From Acidobacteriota bacterium (GTDB lineage: Bacteria > Acidobacteriota > Terriglobia > Terriglobales > Acidobacteriaceae): a DNA stretch of 56,308 nt. Position 1 is the first letter of the stretch, and each line of letters starts with the position of its first letter. Location: assembly GCA_021791875.1 (NCBI GenBank), contig JAJYVU010000017.1:1-56308 (forward strand), in the 5' to 3' direction. A program made the position numbers and the translations under genes. Shown in pieces: positions 16,121-24,271 of the stretch. The notes beneath the pieces were generated by a model. That model was not told where the DNA came from. It made no database searches and worked only from the letters and a program-made list of their open reading frames with translations.

Positions 16121-17541
16121 TAGAGGACAGGAAAAAGCAACCGCGCGTGGCTCGTGATGGACGCGGCGTCGAGCGGCGTACCCGGTGCCTCGAGGCGCGC
16201 GCATTGCACGGCGAAGTTGCCCAGCGTCGAGCTTTCTGCCGAGCAGCGCTCGACCCGCAGATCGGAAGCCTGCTCGGTCAGTGAGTTGAGGAACTCGTTG
16301 CGGCTGCCGCCTCCGACGATACAGATGCGGTCGAAGGATTTGCCGGTGATGGCATGAATGCTGCGCAGCAGGGAAGCATAGCGGCGCGCCAGGCTATGGA
16401 AAATGAGGCTGGCATATTGCGGAGCGGCATCACATCCGGAAGGCAGTGCAGTGAGCCCCCGATTTTGCAACTGGTGATGGATTCGTTCAGGCATGTTGCC
16501 GGGGGTTAGAAATGCAGGATCTTCGAGATCCAGTTCGTAATCCGGGGCAGGGAGCCGGCGCGCCGATGCGACCAACTCTTCGACGGTGCAAGGAGATGAC
16601 TTCTGCCATTCGTCCATGCATTGGCGGAGGATCCACATACCCGACAGGCCACGATGAAAAAGAATGGTTTCGCCAACGCCGCCCAGGTTGGTAAATCCCG
16701 AATGGCAGGCTTCGGGCGTCTTGTTTGGTGAGAGGAGAGGCGTGCCGACAAGCGACCAGGTTCCGGAGCTGATATAGGCCCAGGAGTTTCCTTCCGCTGG
16801 AATGCCGGCGATGGCCGATGCGGTGTCATGGCAGGCGGGCGCGATGAGTTGCGTATCGCGAAAGGCCGGCAGCGAGCGCAGGTGATTTGAGAGCGCTCCG
16901 AGTTGTGTTCCGGGGGCTACGATTTCGGGCGCAGCAGCGATGTCGAGTTCCAGCAGATCGAATATTTCCTTCGACCAGTTGCGTGTCTCCGTATCGATGA
17001 GCGCTGTGTGCGTGGCGTTGGTGTATTCTGCGATGCGCGCAGCGCCGAGCCAGTGCAGGATGAATTCCGGCAGTTGAATCCATTGGGTGGATGTGGGGAT
17101 ACCACGCAACTTGTCGGCATAGAGCTGATACACGGTATTGATGGATTGGATTTGCACGCCGGTAATGGCGTACAGCGTTTCGGCCGGCAACCGCTTGTGC
17201 ACTTCCTCCATCGACTGGACATTGCGGGGATCGCGATAGCAGAAAGGCTGGCCGATTGGCTGCCCGTGATGGTTGAGCCGAACATAGTCCACGGCCCAGC
17301 CGGTGACGCCGATGGAGGCGATGCCTTGCGGAGCGAGGTCAGCACACTGGCGCAGACCCCGATCCAGTTCACGGCAGATGCGCGCAAGATCCCAGTGCAA
17401 GCCCGGACCTTCCTCGATGGGAGCGTTTGCGAATCGATGCACCATGCGAACGGCTGGTTGGTCTCCATGCCATTGCAGCATGGAGACACGACAGCTTTCG
17501 GCGCCGAGATCAATCGCTACCAGCGCGGGGCGCGGACTCAC
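16120..17541 (-). CDS. rhaB: L-rhamnulokinase (FGGY kinase)
   Basis: The protein is 473 residues when started at the GTG at 17541, which overlaps the aldolase stop as GTGA; a more upstream open start at 17598 is inside the aldolase gene. The FGGY fold shows in ALVAIDLGAESCRVSML (first phosphate loop), SIGVTGWAVDYVRL (substrate-binding strand), PACHDTASAIAGIP (catalytic Asp region), SSGTWSLVGTPL (ATP phosphate-2) and ICIVGGGSRNEFLN (adenosine motif). These are the RhaB-specific words, differing from xylulokinase and glycerol kinase. It phosphorylates L-rhamnulose to L-rhamnulose-1-phosphate, the substrate of the adjacent RhaEW aldolase domain. A GGAGG about 10 nt before the GTG serves as ribosome binding site. 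Confidence 0.92.
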   Translation of the reverse strand: MSPRPALVAIDLGAESCRVSMLQWHGDQPAVRMVHRFANAPIEEGPGLHWDLARICRELDRGLRQCADLAPQGIASIGVTGWAVDYVRLNHHGQPIGQPFCYRDPRNVQSMEEVHKRLPAETLYAITGVQIQSINTVYQLYADKLRGIPTSTQWIQLPEFILHWLGAARIAEYTNATHTALIDTETRNWSKEIFDLLELDIAAAPEIVAPGTQLGALSNHLRSLPAFRDTQLIAPACHDTASAIAGIPAEGNSWAYISSGTWSLVGTPLLSPNKTPEACHSGFTNLGGVGETILFHRGLSGMWILRQCMDEWQKSSPCTVEELVASARRLPAPDYELDLEDPAFLTPGNMPERIHHQLQNRGLTALPSGCDAAPQYASLIFHSLARRYASLLRSIHAITGKSFDRICIVGGGSRNEFLNSLTEQASDLRVERCSAESSTLGNFAVQCARLEAPGTPLDAASITSHARLLFPVL

Positions 17542-19745
17542 CGAAGGAATGCCTCCGGCAGGCCGCCATCCACGGGAATCAGATGACCGCTGGTGCAACG
17601 AGTCCTGGGACCGGCGAGGAACAGGATGGCTTCCGCGCAGTCTTCTGGTCCGATGGGCTGATGGGTGAGCGTGCGGCGCGCATAGAACTCGGAGAGCAGC
17701 GCGCGCAGTTCCTCATCGGTGCTGGAGGGGTGGAAAGCGATCTTGTACTTCGTGAGCGAAGCGATGACGCGATCGCGGGGGAACATGGTGGAACCCTTCA
17801 CTACCGTGGCAGGATTGATGCCGTTGACGCGCACCCTGGGGGCAAGGGAAACGGCCAGCTCGCGCACGAGGTGGCTCAGGGCAGCTTTGCTGACATCGTA
17901 GGCCTCACTGCCGCGCTTCGGCACGACGGCGTTCGCCGAGCTGGTGAGCACGATGCTGCTTTCGAGCTGCTGTTCGGCGAAGAGCTTTGCGGCTTCTTCC
18001 GCGAGGAGGAAGTTCGATGTGACATTCAATTCGAGCGTGCTGCCCCACATGGCATCGCTGATGATTCCGTCGGGAGAGGAGGGAAAGATGGCCGCTGTGT
18101 TGATGAGGATGTCGATGCCGCCAAAGCTGGCGATGGCTTGCCTCAAGGCTTCGCGAATGGCTTCGCGGCTGCGAATGTCGATCTTAGTGATCGTGACAGC
18201 CTCGCGGCCGGCGATGACCTGGGCTTCCTTTGCAGTGGCTTCGGCGCCCTGCATATCGCGGTCGGCAATTACAACGTGGGCGCCGCGTTCGGCAGCGAGC
18301 AGCGCAGCGCAGCGACCAATACCACTGGCTCCGCCGACGATGAGAGCGATGTAACGGCTCAGCTCTTTCTCTGGAGGCTGGCGGCGAAGTTTTGCTTCTT
18401 CGAGAGCCCAGTACTCAATGCGGAAGGCCTCGGAAACCGGCAGTGCGACATAATTGGCGTGCACATGGAAGGCCTCAGGGGGTGCAGCCGGGCCAGCCTG
18501 AGGTACTTCCGTGGCGCTGTCTTCGCCGGCGAGGGCCGTGGCTCCTTCCATCACATGGATGGCATTGGTATAGAACTCGCCGGTGATGCGCGATTCAGGC
18601 TTGTTCTTGCCGAAAGAGAACATACCGATGCCGGGAATCAGAATGACGGCGGGGTTGGGATCGCGCATAGCGGGTGAATCAGGGAGCGCATGCGCGCGGT
18701 AATACTCTTCGTACTCTTTGCGGTAATGCTCAAGCGCGGAAGCAATGGCCGCTTTGATGGCAGGGAGATCCGCAGTGTGATGCACGGGGACGAAGAGCGG
18801 GCGGATCTTGGTGCGGATGAAGTGATCAGGGCAGCTGGTGCCAAGGTGCGCAAGGGCTGCGGCGTCTTTCGAATTCACGAATCGCAGAACCTCGGGCAGA
18901 TCGTTGTAGCTGCCGATGAGGCGTCTCTTTTGCGAGACCAGGCCGCGGAGGTAGGGCAACAGCTCGATAGCGAGCTCCGCGCGATTTGCGCGAGTTTCTG
19001 CGACGGGGCCGCCAAAGACGGGTACTTTGCGGTGCTCATCGTGCGCGTGCACGAACTGACCGAGCTGATCGATGATGGTGATGGTGTTGACGTAGCACTC
19101 ACGCTGGGTCGTGCCCCAGGTAAATAGTCCGTGACCGCCAAGGACCACACCGTCACAACCTGGATTTTCTTCGACGGCATGGCGCAGCATCATGGCCAGC
19201 TCAAAGCCGGGGCGCTGCCATGGCAGCCAGACGAGGTGATGGCCGAATTCTTGATTGAACTCTTCCATCCTGGCCTTGCCGTTGCCGGCCGCGGCGAGAG
19301 CGATACCCCAGTCCGGATGAAGATGGTCGATATGGGGGAAGGGCAGAAAGCCGTGCAGCGGAGTATCGATGGATGCTGCAACGGGGTTCTTGCCGAAGGT
19401 GCACAGCGGGTAGAGTTCAACGATGGTATCTTCTTCGGCGACACCCTTATATTGCGATTCGAGTGCGAGTACCCGGTCGAGATAGAGCGTTGCAAAGCCC
19501 TGCCGCTTGATGCTGCCAAGGTCGCCGCCGCTGCCTTTGACCCAGATGACTTCGGTAGGGTTGCCGGTGAGCGGATCCTTCTGGTGAATCTTGGAGCTGG
19601 TGTTGCCTCCGCCAAAGTTGGTGATGCGAAGGTCGGCGCCGAGCAGGTTGGAGCGGTAGCGAAGCAGCTCAGGCTCGTCGAGGCTGGCGGCCAGGGAGTC
19701 GTCCCAGAGGTCTTTGAGGAAGCGAAGATTGGAAGGTGTGTTCAT
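17538..19745 (-). CDS. rhaEW: Bifunctional rhamnulose-1-phosphate aldolase / L-lactaldehyde dehydrogenase (RhaEW type)
   Basis: The protein is 735 residues from the ATG at 19745 (an ATG at 19772 is an alternative). The N-terminal ~420 residues are a class II aldolase: NFGGGNTSSKI, WVKGSGGDLG, a His cluster HIDHLHPDWG and GGHGLFTWG for zinc binding. The C-terminal ~250 residues are a short-chain dehydrogenase: VGGASGIGRCAAL (nucleotide loop), NTAAIF, SSANAV and YDVSKAA (catalytic Tyr and Lys), ending near PVDGGLPEAFL. The fusion splits rhamnulose-1-P to DHAP and L-lactaldehyde and, by family knowledge, oxidises the latter to L-lactate with NAD+. It sits between rhaI and rhaB, overlapping rhaB by 4 bp. 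The lactate product connects it to the lut genes just upstream. Confidence 0.93.
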   Translation of the reverse strand: MNTPSNLRFLKDLWDDSLAASLDEPELLRYRSNLLGADLRITNFGGGNTSSKIHQKDPLTGNPTEVIWVKGSGGDLGSIKRQGFATLYLDRVLALESQYKGVAEEDTIVELYPLCTFGKNPVAASIDTPLHGFLPFPHIDHLHPDWGIALAAAGNGKARMEEFNQEFGHHLVWLPWQRPGFELAMMLRHAVEENPGCDGVVLGGHGLFTWGTTQRECYVNTITIIDQLGQFVHAHDEHRKVPVFGGPVAETRANRAELAIELLPYLRGLVSQKRRLIGSYNDLPEVLRFVNSKDAAALAHLGTSCPDHFIRTKIRPLFVPVHHTADLPAIKAAIASALEHYRKEYEEYYRAHALPDSPAMRDPNPAVILIPGIGMFSFGKNKPESRITGEFYTNAIHVMEGATALAGEDSATEVPQAGPAAPPEAFHVHANYVALPVSEAFRIEYWALEEAKLRRQPPEKELSRYIALIVGGASGIGRCAALLAAERGAHVVIADRDMQGAEATAKEAQVIAGREAVTITKIDIRSREAIREALRQAIASFGGIDILINTAAIFPSSPDGIISDAMWGSTLELNVTSNFLLAEEAAKLFAEQQLESSIVLTSSANAVVPKRGSEAYDVSKAALSHLVRELAVSLAPRVRVNGINPATVVKGSTMFPRDRVIASLTKYKIAFHPSSTDEELRALLSEFYARRTLTHQPIGPEDCAEAILFLAGPRTRCTSGHLIPVDGGLPEAFLR

Positions 19746-19818
19746 GATGTTTTGTGGCGATCCGTAGATCATGATCGCACAGCTATAACCAATAGGGCAA
19801 ATATTTCTATAGACACAT

Positions 19819-19834
19819 TTACGCTACAGCGTAA
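19819..19834. promoter_or_regulatory. 7-bp-arm palindrome between rhaI and rhaEW
   Basis: TTACGCT-AC-AGCGTAA is a perfect inverted repeat directly after the rhaI stop codon, in the 89-bp gap before rhaEW. It may be an operator or an mRNA hairpin that sets the relative expression of the two genes. A second palindrome, GATCATGATC (19767-19776), covers the alternative rhaEW start codon. Confidence 0.35.
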
Positions 19835-21013
19835 CTATGCATAACTGACCTTGGAATTTGCGTTCCGTTCCCTGCGATCTTCGCGAATTCGCTCCAGGTA
19901 GCCACTCGAACGCAGTGCCTCAAGCGGGTCTTCGGGCAGGCCCTTTCCGCGTCTCCATCCGTTTATGGCGGGACGCACGTCGGACCAGAAAGCAGAGCGC
20001 AGACACTCTTCCGCCTCGACCAGGCGTGTTGCGTCCTGCAGCTCAGCGAGGCGTTCGCGGTCGACGAGGGCGGCCTTGGCGTAGAGCTCCTGGGCAGCAC
20101 ATACCGTCTGTACCATGGCCTCAAGCTTGCCCTTGAGGTTGTGACTCTGGTCGATCATGAATGTGGTTTCCCGCAATCCTTCCGGGTCGCTGTGCAGTTC
20201 ATGGAAGATGCGAAAGACCTGGTAAGGATCGATGGAGCCGATGGTGAGGTCGTCATCTGCGTAACGGCGATCATTGAAGTGGAAACCGCCGAGAATTTTT
20301 TCGCGCAGGAGCCATACCACGATCTGCTCGATGTTTTGAGACTGATAGTGATGGCCGGTATCGACCAGCACATATGCCTGCGGGCCGGCATGCCGCGCCA
20401 GCAGCAGGGCCATGCCCCAGTCAGCGATGTCGGTGTGATAAAAGGCGGGTTCAAAGGGTTTGTATTCGATGAGCATTCGCTGCGCGCCGCCGAGCCGGGT
20501 GTGCGCCTCGGCGAGTGACTCCATGAGCCAATCGATCCGTTTGCGGATGCTTTGCGTGCCTGGATAGTTGGAGCCATCAGAGAGCCAGAGAGAAACGTCG
20601 CGGGAATTGAGAGCCTTGGCGATTTCGATGGAATCAAGCAGATGCTGCAGGGCGATCTGGCGCACCTCAGCGCTCGGATTACAGAGTGAGCCGTACTTGT
20701 ATTCCTGCCGTTCGAAGAAGTTGGGATTCATCGAACCCGCACGGATTCCATACCGGGTCTCGAGTTGCTGGATTGCGGAAACATCCTTCACGCCGCCGGG
20801 CAGGTCCCACAAAACGTGCAGTGCAAGAGTGGGGCTGACGCCGGTAAGGGCGTGAACCTGGGCGGCGTCGGCAAACTTTTCTTCAATGGAAGTGGCGGCC
20901 TCAGGCTGAATGTATTTGCCGAAGCGTGTGCCAGTATTGGCGAATCCCCACGAAGGCAGTTCAATGGAAAACGAATCGAGGGCTCCGGCTATCTTCTCTT
21001 CGTGCGCACTCAT
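19835..21013 (-). CDS. rhaI: L-rhamnose isomerase (RhaI, Pseudomonas/Thermotoga type)
   Basis: This is a 392-residue TIM-barrel sugar isomerase of the RhaI rather than the E. coli RhaA family. Recognisable parts are LPSWGFANTGTRFG at the N-terminus, LHVLWDLP, GIRAGSMNPNFF, LWLSDGSNYPGTQ, IEYKPFEPAFYHTD (metal-binding Glu), YVLVDTGHHYQ (metal-binding Asp/His) and GFHFNDRRYADDDL (metal-binding Asp cluster). It converts L-rhamnose to L-rhamnulose. It starts at the ATG at 21013 with AGGTG 6 nt upstream. A good promoter lies 50-80 bp upstream, so rhaI is probably the first gene of rhaI-rhaEW-rhaB even though lutC precedes it on the same strand. Confidence 0.92.
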   Translation of the reverse strand: MSAHEEKIAGALDSFSIELPSWGFANTGTRFGKYIQPEAATSIEEKFADAAQVHALTGVSPTLALHVLWDLPGGVKDVSAIQQLETRYGIRAGSMNPNFFERQEYKYGSLCNPSAEVRQIALQHLLDSIEIAKALNSRDVSLWLSDGSNYPGTQSIRKRIDWLMESLAEAHTRLGGAQRMLIEYKPFEPAFYHTDIADWGMALLLARHAGPQAYVLVDTGHHYQSQNIEQIVVWLLREKILGGFHFNDRRYADDDLTIGSIDPYQVFRIFHELHSDPEGLRETTFMIDQSHNLKGKLEAMVQTVCAAQELYAKAALVDRERLAELQDATRLVEAEECLRSAFWSDVRPAINGWRRGKGLPEDPLEALRSSGYLERIREDRRERNANSKVSYA

Positions 21014-21063
21014 GTGTCACCTGTTCTAGGGAAACAAACCCTCTATTGAAATTAAGAAATATG

Positions 21064-21092
21064 ATCATACTGCCCATCCATAGCAGAGTCAA
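21064..21092 (-). promoter_or_regulatory. Sigma70-like promoter for rhaI, with palindrome over the -10 box
   Basis: On the minus strand TTGACT (21092-21087), a 17-bp spacer and TATGAT (21069-21064) form a near-consensus promoter. The -10 box is part of the perfect palindrome TATGATCATA (21060-21069), a possible operator. The gap to lutC (21014-21162) has no gene. Confidence 0.6.
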
Positions 21093-21162
21093 AGGAGGAA
21101 TTTGACAGGAACGGACTCCGAATGGAGCCAGCGTATGAATAGACTTGCAAGAAGCAAAAAAG

Positions 21163-21831
21163 TTACTCGCCAAGAAGGAAGACATCCAGCTGGCGTGGAC
21201 CATGAACGCCGCGGATGCGCGTCATTTCGATGTCGGCTGTTGCAGAAGGGCCGGAGATGAACGTCAGCGGGTGTGTGGCCGCAGTTGCGAGGCGATCGAA
21301 CGCCTCGGGGACAGTTTCGACGATCTGGGCAGTGCGGATGACGCAGAGATGGCGGTCGGGTATCAGCGTAGTCTGGCGTTTGCCCTCTCCCTGTCCGTGC
21401 TGAAGAACGATCGTGCCCGTGATTGCGATGCCAACGGAGCAAATGGTCAGGACGCCGGCACAGCGGTTGAGATCATCCACAGTTGCCGAGGACTCCCAGC
21501 GAATGGATTGCTGAGACGGCAGCCAGCCGGCGGGAAAGCCGTCGGCCACGATCCAGAATGGCGCCCGCGGGGCCTGAGTATGCGATTGCACTTTGCCCAT
21601 GACCTGCCCGATGGAATCGCAGAGGTCTGGAGGAGTGGTGAAGGTTACTCTGGCATCGTATTCTCGCAGTCTCTCGGCAAAGAGCTCGACGCGCTCTTTC
21701 GAATCTCGGCTGCCGAGCCGTTGATAGTTACGCTCCATGGGAGCTGATGGAGGATCGAAACCGATTCGAGATTGTTTGATGGAGCTTCGAATGCGAGCGA
21801 GAATGGCATCGCGAGCCTCATTTTGCGCCAT
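21163..21831 (-). CDS. lutC: Lactate utilisation protein C (LUD domain)
   Basis: This is a 222-residue protein starting at the ATG at 21831, preceded by AAGGAG 7 nt away; it overlaps the end of lutB by 14 bp. The LUD (DUF162) domain ends with FISGPSATADIEMTRIRGVHGPR, the family's conserved C-terminal phosphate/nucleotide-binding-like text. Earlier SVGIAITGTIVL is the usual mid-domain strand. LutC acts with LutA and LutB in oxidation of L-lactate to pyruvate. The longer open frame upstream lies inside lutB and is rejected. Confidence 0.92.
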   Translation of the reverse strand: MAQNEARDAILARIRSSIKQSRIGFDPPSAPMERNYQRLGSRDSKERVELFAERLREYDARVTFTTPPDLCDSIGQVMGKVQSHTQAPRAPFWIVADGFPAGWLPSQQSIRWESSATVDDLNRCAGVLTICSVGIAITGTIVLQHGQGEGKRQTTLIPDRHLCVIRTAQIVETVPEAFDRLATAATHPLTFISGPSATADIEMTRIRGVHGPRQLDVFLLGE

Positions 21832-23248
21832 GATGCGTCTCCTTCCACCACTGCCGGAACGACTGCTTCGGTATGGCGCGCAGGTCGCGAACATTGGTCC
21901 ACGCGGAGAGCTCGCCGGGTAGCCTACGGATCCATCCGTCGGAGACGAATGGCTTTTGGCCCAACTGAGCGAGGCGGTGCGCGGTTTCGAGGCGGCGCCG
22001 GCTGCGGAAGACCGAAGCGACGATCCTCATGCCGAGCGCTTCCGGCTTCAGGCTGCTGTGCTGCTCGCGGGTAATGCGTCCGCGCAGATGGATAAGCACC
22101 TCGGGGATATTGATCTTCACGGGGCAGACTTCGTAGCACGCGCCGCAGAGCGAGGATGCATAGGGGAGCGACTGTGCATGCTGCAGGTTCTGGAGCTGGG
22201 GGGTGAGGATGGCGCCAATCGGTCCGGCATAAGTGGAACCGTAGGCATGGCCGCCGGTTTGCCTGTAAACAGGGCAAGTGTTTAAACACGCACCGCAGCG
22301 GATGCACTGAAGCGTCTGTCGCGCCTCGTCGTCGGCCAGGATGGGGCTGCGGCCGTTGTCGAGTAGTACGACGTGGAAATTCCGCGGGCCATCGCCGGGA
22401 TGAACGCCCGTCCAGATGGAGTTGTACGGATTCATGCGTTCGCCTGTAGCGGAGCGCGGGAGAAGCTGGAGAAACACTTCGAGGTCGCGGAATGTTGGAA
22501 TGATCTTCTCGATTCCGGCCAGAAGAATCAGCGTGTCCGGCATGGTGAGGCACATGCGCCCATTGCCTTCCGACTCGACGATGCAGACGCTGCCGGTCTC
22601 CGCAATCAGAAAGTTGGCGCCGCCAATGGCTGTCTTTACGCGCAAGAATCTTTCGCGGAGGTAACGGCGCGCCGCGTCGGTCAGGTCCTGCGGGCTGTCG
22701 CCGAGATTCGGCAGGTGCATCTGCTCGCGGAAGATTTCCCGCACCTGGCTGCGATTTTTGTGCAGCGCCGGAACGACGATATGGGAGGGCCGGTCTTTGC
22801 CAAGCTGGACGATCAATTCCGCAAGATCAGTCTCATGCGGATGGATGCCGCGCTCTTCGAGTGCGCGGTTCAGGCCGGTTTCGTCCGAGGTCATGGTCTT
22901 GATCTTGAGGACTTCGGCGGCGTCCTGCTCGCGCACAAGGTCGATCACGATGCGGTTGGCCTCTTCGGCATCGCGCGCCCAATGAACGCGGCCGCCGGCT
23001 GCCGTGCATGCTGCTTCAAACTGCAGCAGGTACTCGTCCAGGCGCAGCAGGGTTCGCTCTTTAATGGCGCTGGCTGCGTCGCGTAGGGCCTGCCAGTCCG
23101 GCAGTTCGCCAGCCACCAGGGCGCGCTTGCGCTGAATCACCTCAGTGGCGTGACGGACGTTCTTGCGAAGCTGCGAGTCATCGAGCAGCGGCAGCGCAGC
23201 CTTCTGAAATGAGGGCGCGGATGCGGAATCTCCGACGCGGACTGTCAT
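21818..23248 (-). CDS. lutB: Lactate utilisation iron-sulfur protein B
   Basis: This is a 476-residue protein with an N-terminal LUD-like domain (KTAIGGANFLIAETGSVC) and a C-terminal two-cluster ferredoxin domain, CIRCGACLNTCP (315-326) and CGACYEVCP (368-376), each with four cysteines for a 4Fe-4S cluster. Downstream, LHLRGRITREQ is typical for LutB/LldF. It overlaps lutA by 4 bp (ATGA) and lutC by 14 bp, so all three are one operon. Together they oxidise L-lactate to pyruvate, feeding electrons to an unknown acceptor. The reaction matches the product of the RhaEW dehydrogenase domain encoded next door. Confidence 0.95.
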   Translation of the reverse strand: MTVRVGDSASAPSFQKAALPLLDDSQLRKNVRHATEVIQRKRALVAGELPDWQALRDAASAIKERTLLRLDEYLLQFEAACTAAGGRVHWARDAEEANRIVIDLVREQDAAEVLKIKTMTSDETGLNRALEERGIHPHETDLAELIVQLGKDRPSHIVVPALHKNRSQVREIFREQMHLPNLGDSPQDLTDAARRYLRERFLRVKTAIGGANFLIAETGSVCIVESEGNGRMCLTMPDTLILLAGIEKIIPTFRDLEVFLQLLPRSATGERMNPYNSIWTGVHPGDGPRNFHVVLLDNGRSPILADDEARQTLQCIRCGACLNTCPVYRQTGGHAYGSTYAGPIGAILTPQLQNLQHAQSLPYASSLCGACYEVCPVKINIPEVLIHLRGRITREQHSSLKPEALGMRIVASVFRSRRRLETAHRLAQLGQKPFVSDGWIRRLPGELSAWTNVRDLRAIPKQSFRQWWKETHHGAK

Positions 23249-23988
23249 GCCGACGCCACCTCTTCAGTGGATGCAAGAATCTCCGCCAGGTGGACAGTGC
23301 GAATACCGGCGCGCCGCTGGTGGAGGCCGCCTTGAATATGCATGAGACAGGAGTTGTCGACCGCAGTGCAGACCTCCGCGCCGGTGACTTCCACGTCGCG
23401 CATCTTTTCAGCCAGCATGGCGGCGGAGACATCACCGTTCTTCACAGCAAAAGTGCCTCCGAAACCGCAACATCGATCAACATTCGCCAGTTCCACAAGT
23501 TCGATGCCGCGCACCTTGCGCAGGAGGCGTAGTGGCAGATCGCCAAGATGAAGGCCCCGCAGCGAATGGCAACTGGCGTGATATGTAACGCGATGCGGGT
23601 AGTATGCGCCGACGTCTTCCAGCCCAAGCTTGTGTACCAACAGCTCAGAGAACTCAAAGACTCGTGGGAGCAGCTCTTCGACGGTCCGAATCAAGTACGC
23701 GTCTCCAGCCGCGGCGGCCATCTTTGGATAATGATCGCGGATCATCGCGACACAAGAGGAGGACGGAATGCAGACGGATTCAGAATCGCGGAAGACATCC
23801 ACGAAGCGCTGCATCAGGGGCAGGGCTTCTTCCTGGTAGCCGGTGTTGTAATGCATCTGGCCGCAGCAGGTTTGTTCCATGGGGAACTCAACCGTGTGCC
23901 CCAGCCGCTCCAGCAGACGCACGATGCTTTTTCCTGTCTCGGGGAAGAGCAGATCGTTGTAGCAGGTGATGAAAAGAGATATGCGCAA
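23245..23988 (-). CDS. lutA: Lactate utilisation protein A (CCG-domain)
   Basis: The protein is 247 residues from a TTG at 23988 with GGAG just upstream, which gives the normal LutA beginning RISLFITCYNDLLFP. The frame is open another 52 codons upstream, but that part has no family match. Two CCG cysteine motifs bind the unusual Fe-S centre: EQTCCGQMHYNTGY and DRCCGFGGTFAVKN, plus SSSCVAMIR and YHASCHSLRGL. It is the first gene of lutABC. A strong 10-bp-stem hairpin lies about 170 bp upstream; no clear promoter is seen. Confidence 0.92.
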   Translation of the reverse strand: MRISLFITCYNDLLFPETGKSIVRLLERLGHTVEFPMEQTCCGQMHYNTGYQEEALPLMQRFVDVFRDSESVCIPSSSCVAMIRDHYPKMAAAAGDAYLIRTVEELLPRVFEFSELLVHKLGLEDVGAYYPHRVTYHASCHSLRGLHLGDLPLRLLRKVRGIELVELANVDRCCGFGGTFAVKNGDVSAAMLAEKMRDVEVTGAEVCTAVDNSCLMHIQGGLHQRRAGIRTVHLAEILASTEEVASA

Positions 23989-24157
23989 CTTGTCTCCATC
24001 GCCATCGCGTATGGTTTTTGGCCGATGCGCTACCAGGTACGCCACCGGAAATCCAAGGATAGCAGGGCCAAGTTTCAGAGGAAAACAGATTACGATTTGA
24101 AATTCCGAATGCGGCGAGGAGAGAATCGAGCGGGCTTGCACCATCGAAGAACTACCG

Positions 24158-24181
24158 GGCCGGCTTCAACGGAAGCCGGCC
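24158..24181. other. Perfect 10-bp-stem, 4-nt-loop hairpin upstream of lutA
   Basis: GGCCGGCTTC-AACG-GAAGCCGGCC has no mismatch. It has no T-run, so it is not a standard terminator. It lies between the S53 gene terminator and lutA, and would be in the lutA leader or the distal S53 readthrough transcript. Confidence 0.45.
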
Positions 24182-24212
24182 TCTGTGACGAAGGCCCATC
24201 CGAGTGTGGAGC

Positions 24213-24251
24213 AAAAAAGCGAAGAGCCCGAATGGTTGATCCGGGCTCTTC
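24213..24251 (-). terminator. Intrinsic terminator of the S53 peptidase gene
   Basis: On the minus strand, GAAGAGCCCG (24251-24242), an 11-nt loop and CGGGCTCTTC (24230-24221) form a perfect 10-bp stem, followed by GC and six T residues. It begins about 20 bp after the stop codon of the S53 gene. Confidence 0.85.
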
Positions 24252-24271
24252 GGGTTGAAGGCTGGCCGAGG

